DNA from: Diploptera punctata
Lineage: Eukaryota > Arthropoda > Insecta > Blattodea > Blaberidae
Assembly (NCBI GenBank): GCA_030220185.1
Contig: JASPKZ010009710.1
Coordinates: forward strand, 1 to 64,000
Length of the DNA: 64,000 bases
Direction of reading: 5' to 3'
Positions 43,528-54,150 of the stretch are shown here, piece after piece. The notes below the pieces were generated by a model. It searched no databases, was not told the DNA's origin, and was given only the letters and a program-made list of their open reading frames with translations. Numbering within the stretch: the stretch's first letter is position 1; every line of letters starts with the position of its first letter. The translations under genes and the position numbers were made by a program.

Positions 43528-43760
43528 TGAATATATAAGAACAGAGTTAAATATATATCCAATGGATGATAGAATCAAAGAATATGAAGATAAATGGTTT
43601 AAACATGTAGAAAGAATGAATGTAACAAGGTTACCAAAAGCAGCAATTAACTACAAGCCAAGAGGTTCAACGAATGAAGAAAGGCCAGTAAAAAGATGGA
43701 CAGAACAACTGTGAGGCAAAACAAGCAATTTGCCTAATCCGTTAAGTGAAGATTATTATT
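43528..43760 (+). mobile_element. RTE-A LINE 3' end
   Basis: RTELNIYPMDDRIKEYEDKW, HVERMNVTRLPKAAINYKP, VKRWTEQL, then an (ATT)n run. Confidence 0.85.
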
Positions 43761-43776
43761 ATTATTATTATTATTA

Positions 43777-44074
43777 GGGAATTTTGAAAGAATTAAACTA
43801 CTGTGACATGTAATACTGCAAATTTGTAATGAAGCATGCTAGTTAATAACCCATTAAATAAACTACCCCTATATTTCATACCTTCAGCTGGCGGATAAGT
43901 TCTGTTATCACAACTCATTTTTAGAAAGGAACTCACCTGCAAAGAAAAGAAAAGCATTATTAGTAATTGCACTGAAAAATCAATCAATAAATTTGCTATA
44001 TCCCTGATGAGGATCATAAGGTATTCACAAAGAATTTCCATTGGACCCTATTTCTCTCTAACTTCTTTACCTCT
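43777..44074. other. Unassigned sequence
   Basis: No recognisable features. Confidence 0.3.
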
Positions 44075-44385
44075 TCATCATCAAATGATTAAACATGTTG
44101 GCTCGTTCCGGTTATGAAAGCTATAACAGTTAGAAATGTTCAGACCATCTTCTGTTTGGGAGTCCAACATGCTAACTTCTTTATACCATTCCATATTTTC
44201 CCGTTTTTATATTATTCTTAAATTACTGTTTTCTTCCATATGTTTCTTGGTATTCCTCTTCCTCTACTATTCTCGGGATTCTGATCCAAAGCCATTCTTT
44301 CTAATCCTTCATCCCATTTTCTTAGTGCGTGTCATGCCCAATTCGTTCCCATTTCTTTATTTTTACTGTAATTTATCTTTTATTT
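44075..44385 (-). mobile_element. RTE-like LINE 3' end
   Basis: In the minus strand, GRGIPRNIWKKTVI, NGIKKLACWTPKQ and a 'gatgatgaag' tail match the C-terminal pattern of RTE-like elements (RPKNTWRRTVEEE type). Confidence 0.6.
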
Positions 44386-44448
44386 GTTACTAGGTACTAC
44401 CCTGTAGTCTTTCGAGTATTTAAAGATTTCCCCATTATAGGTTACCCT

Positions 44449-45492
44449 TCCGATCACTAACTGGAGTAACACAAAGGGATAGAATGAAAAGTGATGAGAT
44501 AAGGATGCAGTGGAATAGTAGGGAAATGGTTGAACATATACAAAATTATCATAAGTAATGCCACGAGTGAATTCCAAATTATCGATAAATTCACGACTCA
44601 CGAAGTGAGGAGTGAATTTATCTAGAGAATTTTGAAATCAAGAGTGGCATTTGTTAGGACTATTTAACGAATAAAATTAAGCTGTTTACTTACAAATCAT
44701 TATTTAACTATAGTTATTTTAAAATATTTATACATTTAATGTAAACGGCGATGTTTGAAAACAAATGAGAAACGATAGGTTCGCTTCATCTGCTTCTTTT
44801 GTTTATCACTGCAACCAGATCATACTATTTATTGCCAAAGGAACGCAATGTTGTAAGAATGCTCTCTAGTGGAGAAAACATGAAACACATCAAACTGTAT
44901 ATTAATTCATTTTGTGATGTCGTATGATGTAAATATGACAATTGTATTTTTCTGGATTATTACCTGGGGAAAAAAAATGCATTTAAGAAAGTGCAAACAG
45001 TGGTTTCTTTTTTTTTTTTGGTGGTATAATCAATTACTACAAATGTTTTTATATATGTGTTGACATGTATGCAATATATATACAATCTGGTAGCCGTATT
45101 TCTTATAGGCTCAGTCACTGCAAAATAATGGTGAGACCTGTTCAGAATATTAAAAAGGAGGAGCTTTGTTTAATATGGTAATTATAACACTGATAAATAT
45201 TTCGGTGAAACACGACTCTGATTGGTTGTAAAACAGAAATCATTGAAACGTGATTGGTCATTGACTCCCATTTGGGGCATGAGTTAAATAGTCAGATTAA
45301 ATGGTTCCAACACGTCAGAGAATGTCAAATTCCCGTTTACCAAAGATGATTTACCACCTCAACCCTAAAGGCAAAAGAGACCTCGGAAGACCCTTCAACC
45401 GATGGAAAGATCAGTTTTTGTAGTCGCAGAACGGGCATCATCACCCAATACTGCATTCGGAAGAAGAAGAAGAAGAAGAAGAAGAAGAAGGT
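44449..45492 (+). mobile_element. RTE-D LINE 3' fragment carrying an inserted element F
   Basis: RTE-D at 44449-44554 (DRMKSDEIRMQWNSREMVE) and 45296-45492 is separated by an F copy. The tail is (gaa)n. It has the same host site as at 13948-14960 but opposite orientation. Confidence 0.8.
44552..45292 (+). mobile_element. Element F, near full length
   Basis: taagtaatgccacgagtg to gagttaaatag, flanked by TCA on both sides (44549-44551 and 45293-45295). Hairpin at 44558-44655. Confidence 0.85.
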
Positions 45493-46398
45493 ACTACCCG
45501 GCGTGCGCTGCTACGCCCAAATTAATTAAATGTTAAAGGGTTGATTAGATTATACGGTATACATTGCAAACGAACCAAGCATGACAGTTGGTAGACTCAA
45601 GTTTCTAATTTCAAATGTCACGTAAACCCACTTCTTAAGTTCGGATGTCGCTGATTTTTTGGTAAGACCTATATCAGATTATATTAATACGATATACTAT
45701 GCTTCACTGTAACACATAGAAAACAGTGATCACCAGAGCATTTTTAAAATTTCTTTTCAGGTGATCTTGTACACATAATTGTTTTACAACACAATAGATA
45801 GCGAGTAAACACTCGCTATACCTGAAAACGTGTACGCATGGATTTTCATGAAGATCGGTTAAGCGGTTTAGATATTTATAAAAAAAACATACATATCTTC
45901 ATTTATGTATCTTTATATATCGGTATATAATTATTCTGTACATGTGTATGTTACTGAACCCCTGCTAAACGACTGGACTTTGATGATTTTTTTTTGTATT
46001 TGAATGGGTCCCTGGCTGGTTTAGATTCACAATTGAAAATGTTTGTGTATTTGAGTGGGTCTCTGGATGCTTTAGATTCACAATTGGACCCTCTAAAACC
46101 ATTAGCAGTAGGAGTTCATCTGAAGTGAAACTTTAAAACCGCTCTAGCGGTCACAATTTTCGATGTTTTACAACAAAACTCAGTATATCCTATTAAAATC
46201 AAACGAGGTAGGTATTATCAAAAAACGAGCGAAATCCGACAATTAGAAGTGGAGGTTTACCTGAAATCCGAAATTAGAAACTGACTAGCAACCGCCATGT
46301 TTGGTTCGTCTCAGCGTATACCATATAATTTAGTTAACATTTAATATTTAATTTATTTAGGCTAACAACCCACACCCGGTATCAGGTAGTATATATAT
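45491..46398 (-). mobile_element. Helitron-like non-autonomous fragment
   Basis: Contains the module 'cgctctagcggtcacaattt', 'aaactcagtatatcctatta' and 'acaattagaagtggaggttt' shared with 29655-31024. The left edge 'ggtactacccggcgtgcgc' and right edge 'ggtatcaggtagt'(ta)n may be its ends. Strand uncertain. Confidence 0.5.
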
Positions 46399-46434
46399 AT
46401 ATATATATATAACCTTAAGGAACCAATTTATACA

Positions 46435-46700
46435 ATTTGTGGGAAATAAACAATTACAATGGTTTTTGTCACGTGAATAGGATGAATGAAGATAGATTGC
46501 CAGTTAGAAGTTTGGAATGGGTTTCCAAATCGGAGGAAAAGAAGAGGGAGACCTAAGAAGACATGGATAGAGGGAATTATAAATTTGATGAAGGGCTTGG
46601 GACTGCAGGGTTGATGACTTGAAGGATAGACATGAGTGGAGGAAGAGAATCAAAACCTAATATTGGACACAGGAAGGTGTTGTATACATTTAAAACCTGT
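46435..46700 (+). mobile_element. RTE-G LINE 3' end
   Basis: QLQWFCHVNRMNEDRLPVRS, then KTWIEGIINLMKGLGLQ and 'gacacaggaaggtgttgtat'. Same family at 50195-50562. Confidence 0.78.
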
Positions 46701-46702
46701 TA

Positions 46703-46750
<48 letters not shown>

Positions 46751-46812
46751 TTTTTATTATTGATTTAACATTTCTCAATGAAAGATAAATTAAATTTGAA
46801 GAGAAAAATTCT

Positions 46813-46886
46813 CGCCTAGACCGGGACTCGAACCCGGGACCCTTGGCTTTCCGGGCCAAGTGCTCTACCAACTGAGCTACCGAGGC
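46813..46886 (-). ncRNA. tRNA-like core, cassette I unit 1
   Basis: Acceptor GCCTCGG against TCTAGGC with one mismatch, D-arm GCTC/GAGC, anticodon stem TTGGC/GCCAA with loop CCGGAAA, T-arm CCGGG-TTCGAGT-CCCGG. Position 33 is C rather than the near-invariant T, so function as a normal tRNA is doubtful. Confidence 0.72.
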
Positions 46887-47135
46887 GAGTTACGATCTAG
46901 ACGCAAATTTTTCTCTTATATACGTTGTGATTCCCTATCGCCAAATGCTTTTTTTTTTCTTTTTTTTTTTTGAAACTATTGTTTCTATCTTTGCAAATGT
47001 CGGCTTCTTAGTTAAGAAGACATTTATTGGGAATTTAACATTACTTTATAAAGCTAGTAAGGCTTCTAATGATTGTTTTATTATTGATTTAACATTTCTC
47101 AATGAAAGATAAATTAATTTGAAGAGAAAAATTCT

Positions 47136-47209
47136 CGCCTAGACCGGGACTCGAACCCGGGACCCTTGGCTTTCCGGGCCAAGTGCTCTACCAACTGAGC
47201 TACCGAGGC
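47136..47209 (-). ncRNA. tRNA-like core, cassette I unit 2
   Basis: Identical by eye to unit 1. Confidence 0.72.
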
Positions 47210-47460
47210 GAGTTACGATCTAGACGCAAATTTTTCTCTTATATACGTTGTGATTCCCTATCGCCAAATGCTTTTTTTTTCTTTTTTTTTTTTTTGAAAC
47301 TATTGTTTCTATCTTTGCAAATGGCGGCTTCTTAGTTAAGAAGACATTTATTGGGAATTTAACATTACTTTATAAAGCTAGTAAGGCTTCTAATGATGTT
47401 TTTATTATTGATTTAACATTTCTCAATGAAAGATAAATTAAATTTGAAGAGAAAAATTCT

Positions 47461-47534
47461 CGCCTAGACCGGGACTCGAACCCGGGACCCTTGGCTTTCC
47501 GGGCCAAGTGCTCTACCAACTGAGCTACCGAGGC
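47461..47534 (-). ncRNA. tRNA-like core, cassette I unit 3
   Basis: Identical to units 1 and 2 over the core; downstream the T-run present in units 1 and 2 is missing. Confidence 0.72.
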
Positions 47535-47788
47535 GAGTCACGATCTAGACGCAAATTTTTCTCTTATATACGTTGTAATTCCCTATCGCCAAATGCTTTT
47601 GAAACCATTGCTTCTATCTTTGCAAATGGCGGCTTTTTAGTTAAGAAGACATTTATTGGGAATTTAACATTACTTTATAAAGCTAGTAAGGCTTCTAATG
47701 ATGTTTTTATTATTGATTTAACGTTTCTCAATGAAAGATAAATTAAATTTGAAGAGAACAATTCTCGCCTAGACCGGGACTCTTCAAA

Positions 47789-47838
<50 letters not shown>

Positions 47839-47854
47839 CTCTATGATTAAGGAA

Positions 47855-48167
47855 GTCCAGTGCTATGGTCTCGAGGTAGCGTGCTGCCTTGTCACGCAGC
47901 GGGCCTGGGTTCGATCCCCGGTCGGGGCAGTTTTTGTAGGTGAGGTTTTTATCTGGGTTTTTCCTCACCTGTAAGACAAAGTCAGGAAAACTTTAAGGCC
48001 ACAACGGTCCCCGAAATCATATGACCATTATCACCATCATCATCATCCTTCACCGGTGTGGAAAGCAACGGGAAGCTATCACACCTATAATTCCCTAGTA
48101 AAGCTGCAAGCATGCTATGATTGCAGTGAAGGACCTGCCTTCGGGCAGAATTAATATGGATGGATGA
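47855..48167 (+). mobile_element. SINE-A
   Basis: gtccagtgctatggtctcga, B-box gggttcgatccccgg, to 'cagaattaatatggatgga'. Complete. Confidence 0.9.
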
Positions 48168-48174
48168 TTCAGAA

Positions 48175-48315
48175 AAGTTTCTTGGGTTTTCCGCGCGGGG
48201 GGGACTCAAAGTTGGCTTCTTGACCATTGATTCCAACATTTCGACATGATCCCACACACCCTTTTTCACGGAATAAAAATCATTTCCATGATAATGACAT
48301 GTGGGATCATGTTCG
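48175..48315. repeat. Inverted-repeat element related to 63560-63712
   Basis: 'tttcttgggttttccgcgcg' and 'gattccaacatttcgacatg' match the 63.6-kb element. Internal inversion cgacatgatcccaca / tgtgggatcatgttcg. Confidence 0.65.
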
Positions 48316-48324
48316 AAATGTCTT

Positions 48325-48525
48325 AATTTCTTTGTGCACATCATTCTTGTTTGTAATTATTCTTCCTAGGTATTTGAATTCAGCCACTTCTTCAAAATGT
48401 CCCTCATTTGTCGTCATTAGCTCTCCATTTCCATTATAATATAATATACTTCTATGTGATCATATATTTAATTTTGTTCATGTATACTTCCAGCCCCAAT
48501 TACTTAATGTTACTCAATAGGGTAG
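48325..48525 (-). mobile_element. RTE-B LINE fragment
   Basis: Antisense of the EVNINKTKYM to EMHKEIKH region, e.g. 'gtatttgaattcagccactt'. Confidence 0.8.
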
Positions 48526-49115
48526 GGTCGATTGAATAACGCGCCCAAATTTGTACAATAACTCTATCATCCAATCAATAAAACATGAGTCACGTAGTCT
48601 GTATTAGGGTCTACTTAAGATCACGTAACAATCACTACAGATCATCAAAGACGTGATTTTGCAGCAAATCAATACAAAATTGACTTTAAATGAAGTTATA
48701 AATTACTTAAATAACCAGGTTTTCAATTTGTATTAATTTAGGCACTTTCTATGTAACTGTGACAATATAATATCATTATTAAATAACAGATGTCAAATAA
48801 CAGTTCATTAAATTACAAAACAGACATAATAGCAACTTCACTGATACGTGAAACTGGTATCCAATAACTATTTAAGGTAATCTTAACTCTAAGCGGGTAC
48901 CAATAACGCCATAACCGTCGTAACACGTGTTCCTAAGTCAGTCACGATTAATCTAGATTATGTAACATAACTTAATATAAATTCAATAATGTCTGTCTAG
49001 CTGGGAGTTTTGTTGAATTTCCAAGGAATGAAGTTTTACAGGTTTTTTTCATGGTTTTCATTGAAAATCTTACTCGATTCAATTTAGTAAACCACGGAAA
49101 ACGACATTGACAAAA
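48526..49115. other. Unassigned sequence
   Basis: No recognisable features; possibly unique DNA. Confidence 0.35.
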
Positions 49116-49126
49116 CTAATATATAT

Positions 49127-49448
49127 CCATCCATACTAATTCTGCCCGAGGGCAGGTCTTTCACTGCAATCATAGCATTTTCATGCTATGCTTTACAGCT
49201 TTACTAGAAAATTGTAGGTGTGGTAGCTTCCCGTTGCTTTCCACACCGGTGAAGGATGATGATGATGATGATGATGACCACATGATTTCGGGGACCATTT
49301 GGGCCTTAAAGTTTTCCTGACATTTGTCTTACAGGTGAGGAAAACCCTGAGAAAAACTTCACTCAGAAAAAACTATCCCGACCGGGGATAGAACCCGGGC
49401 CCGCTGCGTGACAAGGCAGCACGCTACTCCGAGACCACAGTGGTGGAC
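49127..49448 (-). mobile_element. SINE-A, complete, with target duplication
   Basis: Antisense, tail ccatccatactaattctgcc to head ccgagaccacagtggtggac. Direct repeat ctaatatatat at 49116-49126 and 49449-49459. Confidence 0.92.
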
Positions 49449-49479
49449 CTAATATATATATAGGCCTATTACATGTTAT

Positions 49480-49783
49480 AACTATATTTTTGACATTTAG
49501 CAATGAAGGCAAATATGACATGAAAAGAAAAATAAATGTCTGAGTCTGGATTCGAACCCGAGTTCTAAATAGACAAGCGTTACTGCTACAATATAAATAT
49601 TCTCTTTAAATAATAAAAAATGCTAACTTGTTTTAGTGTAAATTGAGAAAACTGTATTATATAAGAAAAATAAATGTTTGTGTTTGGATACCTGAGTAGC
49701 TCAGATGGTTAGAACGCTAAACGTACAGAGTTTAGAAACTCGGGTTCAAATCCCGAATCAGACATTTATTTTTTTCTAATGCC

Positions 49784-49786
<3 letters not shown>
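49480..49786. repeat. Cassette H (tRNA-like core, two partial copies in opposite orientations)
   Basis: A reversed partial core (49540-49595: gattcgaacccgagttcta) and a plus-strand core (49691-49763), joined by 'gcgttactgctacaatataa', the same linker that occurs in cassette G and at 63270. (TA)n follows at 49787-49835. Confidence 0.78.
49691..49763 (+). ncRNA. tRNA-like core, cassette H
   Basis: D-arm GCTC/GAAC, anticodon stem TAAAC/GTTTA (extendable to 6 bp) with the 7-nt loop GTACAGA, T-arm TCGGG-TTCAAAT-CCCGA. The acceptor is poorly paired. Left repeat aagaaaaataaatg plus 14 nt precedes it. Confidence 0.68.
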
Positions 49787-49835
<49 letters not shown>

Positions 49836-49839
<4 letters not shown>

Positions 49840-50137
49840 GTAGTATCGAGGTAGCGTGCTGCCTTATCACGCAGCGGGCCCGGGTTGGATTCCCGATCGG
49901 GACAGGCTCCCCTGAGTGAGTTTTTTTCCTTATCTGTAAGACAAATGTCAGGAAGCTTAGGGTCCAACGAAAATCATCCGGTCATCATCATCATGCTATC
50001 ATTATCATCATCACCTTTCACGGGTGTGGAAAGCAACGGGAAACTACATCACCTATAATTCCCTAGTAAAGTTACAAAGCATAGCATGAATATGCTATGA
50101 TTATAGTTAAAGACCTGCCCTCGGGCTGAATCACCAT
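49836..50137 (+). mobile_element. SINE-A
   Basis: Starts directly after (TA)n: ctgtagtatcgaggtagcg, B-box gggttggattcccg, tail 'ctgccctcgggctgaatc'. Confidence 0.88.
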
Positions 50138-50194
50138 AGTATATATATAATTTTGTGGGATAAAAAATATGCAAAGACACTAAAACCCATATTT

Positions 50195-50562
50195 ATAAAT
50201 CAACAGTAACAAATTTAATGACCTATGGAGCAGAAATATGGACTATAAATACCAAATTAAAAGGAAAACTGCAATCTACGGAAATTGCTTTTTAAGAGGA
50301 CCTGCACGAAGCTCTAAATTAGACAGGATCAGAAACATTATTATCCGAGAGAAAATTAATTTTAACCAAACAATTATACAATTTGCCAGCTAAGAGTTTC
50401 AAGTGAGAACGAGACTGGAGAAAAAGAAGAGGGTGATATAGGAATACACGGATAGAGGGAATTATGAACTTGATGAAGAACAGGGGACTGCAGGTTGGTG
50501 ACTCGAAGGATAGAGATGAATGGAGGGCACAGGAAGGTGTTATATACATTTAAACCTGTCAA
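50195..50562 (+). mobile_element. RTE-G LINE 3' fragment
   Basis: YKSTVTNLMTYGAEIWTINT, then 'tggatagagggaatta'-type C-terminal sequence and 'ggcacaggaaggtgttatat'. Confidence 0.75.
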
Positions 50563-50587
50563 ATAAAATAAATAATATATACAATAG

Positions 50588-50682
50588 GGTCATGGAAACT
50601 TCTAGTAGAAAACCAGAGGGAAAGCGCCCAGTAGGTAGGCCAATAATCAGGTGTAAGAATAACATTAAAAGTTATTTGAAGT
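50588..50682 (+). mobile_element. RTE-B scrap
   Basis: GHGNF-like start, then KPEGKRPVGRPIIRCKNNI. Confidence 0.7.
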
Positions 50683-50711
50683 TTAGAGGTTTCCCAGACT
50701 GATCATTTAAC

Positions 50712-51400
50712 TCACTGTTGTGTAGTCCTCTATATTCAACCGTCTGTTCATCTCTCTACGGTGCAAAAATTTTACTAAGAACTTTATTCTCAAATACTCT
50801 TAATATTTTCTCGTCCCTTAAAGTAAGAGTCCATGTTTTGCATCAATGTAATATAACTGGAAGAATAACAGTTTTATATATTTTCAGTTTAACTATTTGA
50901 GAGAAATTGGGTCTACAAGAGTCTCTCTAATGTATAATAGCAAGCATTTCAAGAATTAAGCCAAGTTTAATTTCTTTGCAAACCACATTCCTGTTTGTAA
51001 TTATTGTTTCTAAATATTTGAATTCAACCACTTCTTCAAAACATCCCTCATTTGTCAGGAACTGTCCATTTCCAATATATAATGCATTTCTAAGTAACCA
51101 ACTCACTAACTGGCACTGTCGAACCCATAGGTTCATGGCCGTGTGGACACAAGCTCTGCATACATCCCAATGTTTACCAATCATCCCCTGTATAATCTAC
51201 TTCCCTCAAATAATGGTAAATGTTATTCTCCCACCTCATCCTTGGTCTACAAACTGGGGGTTTCGCCTATAGTTATCATAGAAGAAGCTTCCATGCACTC
51301 TTTCATTCCATCGCAGTCTACGAGACTTAACTGTTCTTATTATATCTGGCTTCCTATAAAGACCATGTAGTTCACATTTCTATGTGCGAATATATATTTA
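50712..51400 (-). mobile_element. RTE-B LINE fragment interrupted by another RTE-B
   Basis: The outer copy covers 50712-51095 and about 51374-51400. The inner copy lies between the repeats catttctaagt (51085-51095) and catttctatgt (51374-51384). Confidence 0.82.
51096..51373 (-). mobile_element. RTE-B 3' fragment nested in RTE-B
   Basis: 3' end 'aaccaactcactaactggca' at 51097, up to 'aaagaccatgtagttca'. Same orientation as the host copy. Confidence 0.82.
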
Positions 51401-51744
51401 TGAAACATTTTTCAATTTTAATGTTGCTGATGAGAATGGGTGATTTTAATATACAATTAGTCAGCATTAAGACATCATAAAGTTAAAGTGGGGTTATGAA
51501 GGCACGATGATGTGATGGAACTTGGACGGAAAGTTGTAATTAGATAATTTCCTGATGTTTCCACCCTTGCAGCTCCTAACCACACCCTCCTCATAACCCT
51601 TTGCTCATCAACCAAAATTGACGACAACGCCCTATAATTTTAATGTCTTCCAAAACCCTTCCAGCTTCTTCAAATCACTTTCATCGTTTTATAAACCGCT
51701 ACACTTACACGATAGAATGTTACATAGAAACCAAACACAAGCCA
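51401..51744. other. Unassigned sequence
   Basis: No recognisable features. Confidence 0.3.
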
Positions 51745-51865
51745 GACAGAATATAATTCTTATTTTCAAAACTAAGATCGTAGCATTCCAGGGTAAATAC
51801 CCAACAAGACCAAAAATAATATTACATGATACGCGTCCGGAACAATTCCTACGAATTGATAACAC
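51745..51865 (+). pseudogene. RTE-type RT scrap
   Basis: FKTKIVAFQGKYPTRPKIIL corresponds to the KTKIMAFxGKxPxRxKI stretch in RTE-A/C. Confidence 0.68.
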
Positions 51866-52386
51866 TGGTCAACATGATTTTTGTCTCATGAGTACCAATA
51901 CTTGTACTTAATGCAGTTTTTATCGTGTTTTCAAATATGTATTCGGAATTTTTCCATCACCCACAGTTTTTTTTTATTTCAATTTCAATTAATGGATTTA
52001 AATAATATTTTTTTTAATAAACGTTTTTTCGTCCATTTGTCCATTGTAAAATAAAACCAAATGGGTTAACTCAAATTATTTCAGCTGTGGAAAAGAGATA
52101 TCAAGGCAAATGGAATCCAAATATGCTGACCGATTATTGTTGGAGCATCAAGATGTACGCTCCACAGGCGAAATATAGCAGAAAATCGTCATTTCTTACT
52201 TTCTAGGTGAGTCCGAATGTTCGAATATTGTGTAGTTACGAATGTAGAAAATATGAAAGTGTTTGAAATTACAAATTCCTGTCTCTCGGAAACCTTGCGC
52301 GATGGAGAAAAACCGATATCATATTTGAATTCAGGAGAAAAAATACTATCAGAATCACATATTTTACTTTCTGAGACAAAAAAAGA
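51866..52386. other. Unassigned sequence
   Basis: No recognisable features. Confidence 0.3.
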
Positions 52387-52590
52387 AAGTAAATAAAAAT
52401 AAAACGTAGTTTTATTTGATTTTCATATTTATATAATTCAGTGACAGCTGTTTCGGTACACTGTACCTTCTTCAGACATGTTAACAAGTCACTGATTATA
52501 TAATAAATATGAAAATCAAATAAAACTACGTTTTATTTTTATTTAATTAATAAATATGGATTTTCATCAAGTAAACGCCAACTCAATTGA
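52387..52590. repeat. Palindromic element with a hammerhead-like motif, deleted copy
   Basis: Inverted arms 52387-52443 and 52490-52549, one antisense motif (52440-52480) and the right edge 'ggattttcatcaagtaaacg' plus ccaactcaattga. The centre of the 32.3-kb copy is missing. Confidence 0.8.
52440..52480 (-). ncRNA. Hammerhead-like motif
   Basis: Antisense of ctgaagaaggtacagtgtac plus cgaaacagctgtc, identical by eye to those at 32361 and 32700. Confidence 0.5.
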
Positions 52591-53339
52591 TTAAAAAAAA
52601 AGCTTATTTTTTGTTGCTCAGTGTTATTCCAATAAAATTATGTTGATGCTGTACTTATGCTAGATGGAGAAGATACATTTATTTCCTTCTCTGTCACTCA
52701 GCCTGCTGCATCAAGTGGCAATAGTGTTCCCATAAGAGCAATACTATTTTCTAGACATGAAAAACCCTACAGGCATAAATGGAAGGAATATTTGAAAGAA
52801 TGGACGAATATTGAAAATAATTCTGTGATATAAGCAAAGATGACGACGAGATACAGGACAACAAAGACAAAGATGTAATGAGGCCGGAACAGGGCATTCA
52901 ACCATGAAAGAAATAAGAAGAAGATAAAATTCTCTCCATGACTGTAGTCGAGTATATGTTAGAAATACCCCATAGGATCTGAAAGTATGTGTTTTTATCT
53001 TTTACAGGAACTGTGTAACTGGATAAGAGCATAGAGGGAAGATAAAATATTCTCTACTAAAGTTCTGCATATTTGTTATACACAGGAGAGAAGATGGAAA
53101 CTTGGGAATAATGTACAGTAGAGGAAGTATCTTCCACACGATTTACAGTAGTTATTGTGACCCAACTAGTTGGTTGCCGTGAGTTACCGTTGCGTGTTGC
53201 CATGACAACCAGACAGCGTCATGCTTCCCATTCAGCCCATCACAATATTAACATAGGGTATACATGGACACGTTCATTCGCATCAATTTCAATTGTACAT
53301 CTCATCCTTTTAAATATATATATATATAGCTAATTACCG
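52591..53339. other. Mostly unassigned; RTE-like 3' relic at 52755-52930
   Basis: 52755-52930 reads RHKWKEYLKEWTNIENN, then RPEQGIQP and a gaagaaga tail, like the 3' end of RTE-A. The rest is unrecognised. Confidence 0.45.
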
Positions 53340-54150
53340 GCGTCTTCTTCTTCTTTCCAAGTATTAGGCCAAGACCTGTTACGATCCTATAGAAAATTTT
53401 CCCTCCAGCGTTTCATAGGACGGCCCAGTTTTCTTCGTCCTCTTGGTATATAATTATAAACAGCTTTGGGGATCCGATTTGAACTCATTCTTTCAATTTA
53501 GTTGGTACTGTTTAATATATTCCAAAATTGGCGTAGTCTTCAATTCTTTTAAGATATCGGTGTTCCTTTTCCGATCCCATCTGGTGTAAACCGCTGTTCT
53601 GCGCATGAATCTCATTTCACAAGCCGTTATTCTGCTTTCATGTTGTCTTTTTAGTGTCCATGCTTCACTACCATAGGTCAACACTGGTCTAGCCAAAGTG
53701 TTATATAAACGTAATCTGGTGTTTTTTTTGTGCAAGGGATGGTTTCATAACTTCATTAATAATTCCCAAACTTTTATTATAACTAGTAATTTTTTCAGGG
53801 ATATCCTTTTCATCCCAGATAGAGAGATAATATCCAAGATATTTAAATTGATTAGATCTCTCTAAAATTTTATTCTGGAGACAGATTTTACTTTGTGTGG
53901 GGTCCTTCCCATGAAATGCCATGATTTTAGTTTTGTTAATTGATATTTCCATATTAAATTTGGCAGCTATTTTTTGTAAATTATAAATTGATCGTTGCAA
54001 ATCATTTTCGGGAAGTGCCAGAAGAGCTAATTCGTCTGCAAAAAGAATAGCATTGAGTTTGAGGTTCCTATTGATGGGTATATATCCTCGTTGTGTTTTC
54101 CTCCATTCGTTTATTAACTTGTTCGTATATACTATATTGATTTATATACA
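53340..54150 (-). mobile_element. RTE-C LINE 3' fragment
   Basis: The minus strand reads ALPENDLQRSIYNLQKIAAK, EISINKTKIMAFHGKDPTQ, RSNQFKYLGYYLS, then YNTLARPVLTYGSEAWTLK and CEMRFMRRTAVYTRWDRKR. Tail gaagaagaagacg at 53343. Its first codons follow where the catalytic YADD region would end. Confidence 0.85.

Larger units (their letters stand above)
46746..47790 (-). repeat. Cassette I tandem array, period about 323 bp
   Basis: Three full units and a truncated fourth; tRNA-like cores start at 46813, 47136, 47461 and 47766 (spacings 323, 325 and 305). Each unit has aagagaaaaatt, the core, aaatttttctctt, and a segment ending 'aagctagtaaggcttctaat'. (TA)n tracts flank the array (46699-46745 and 47790-47835). 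Confidence 0.9.

Noticed and set aside
46813..47534. Cluster of three genuine tRNA genes
   Set aside because: Position 33 is not T, the acceptor has a mismatch, the cores lie inside identical tandem repeats, and the anticodon assignment is uncertain. Listed as tRNA-like instead.
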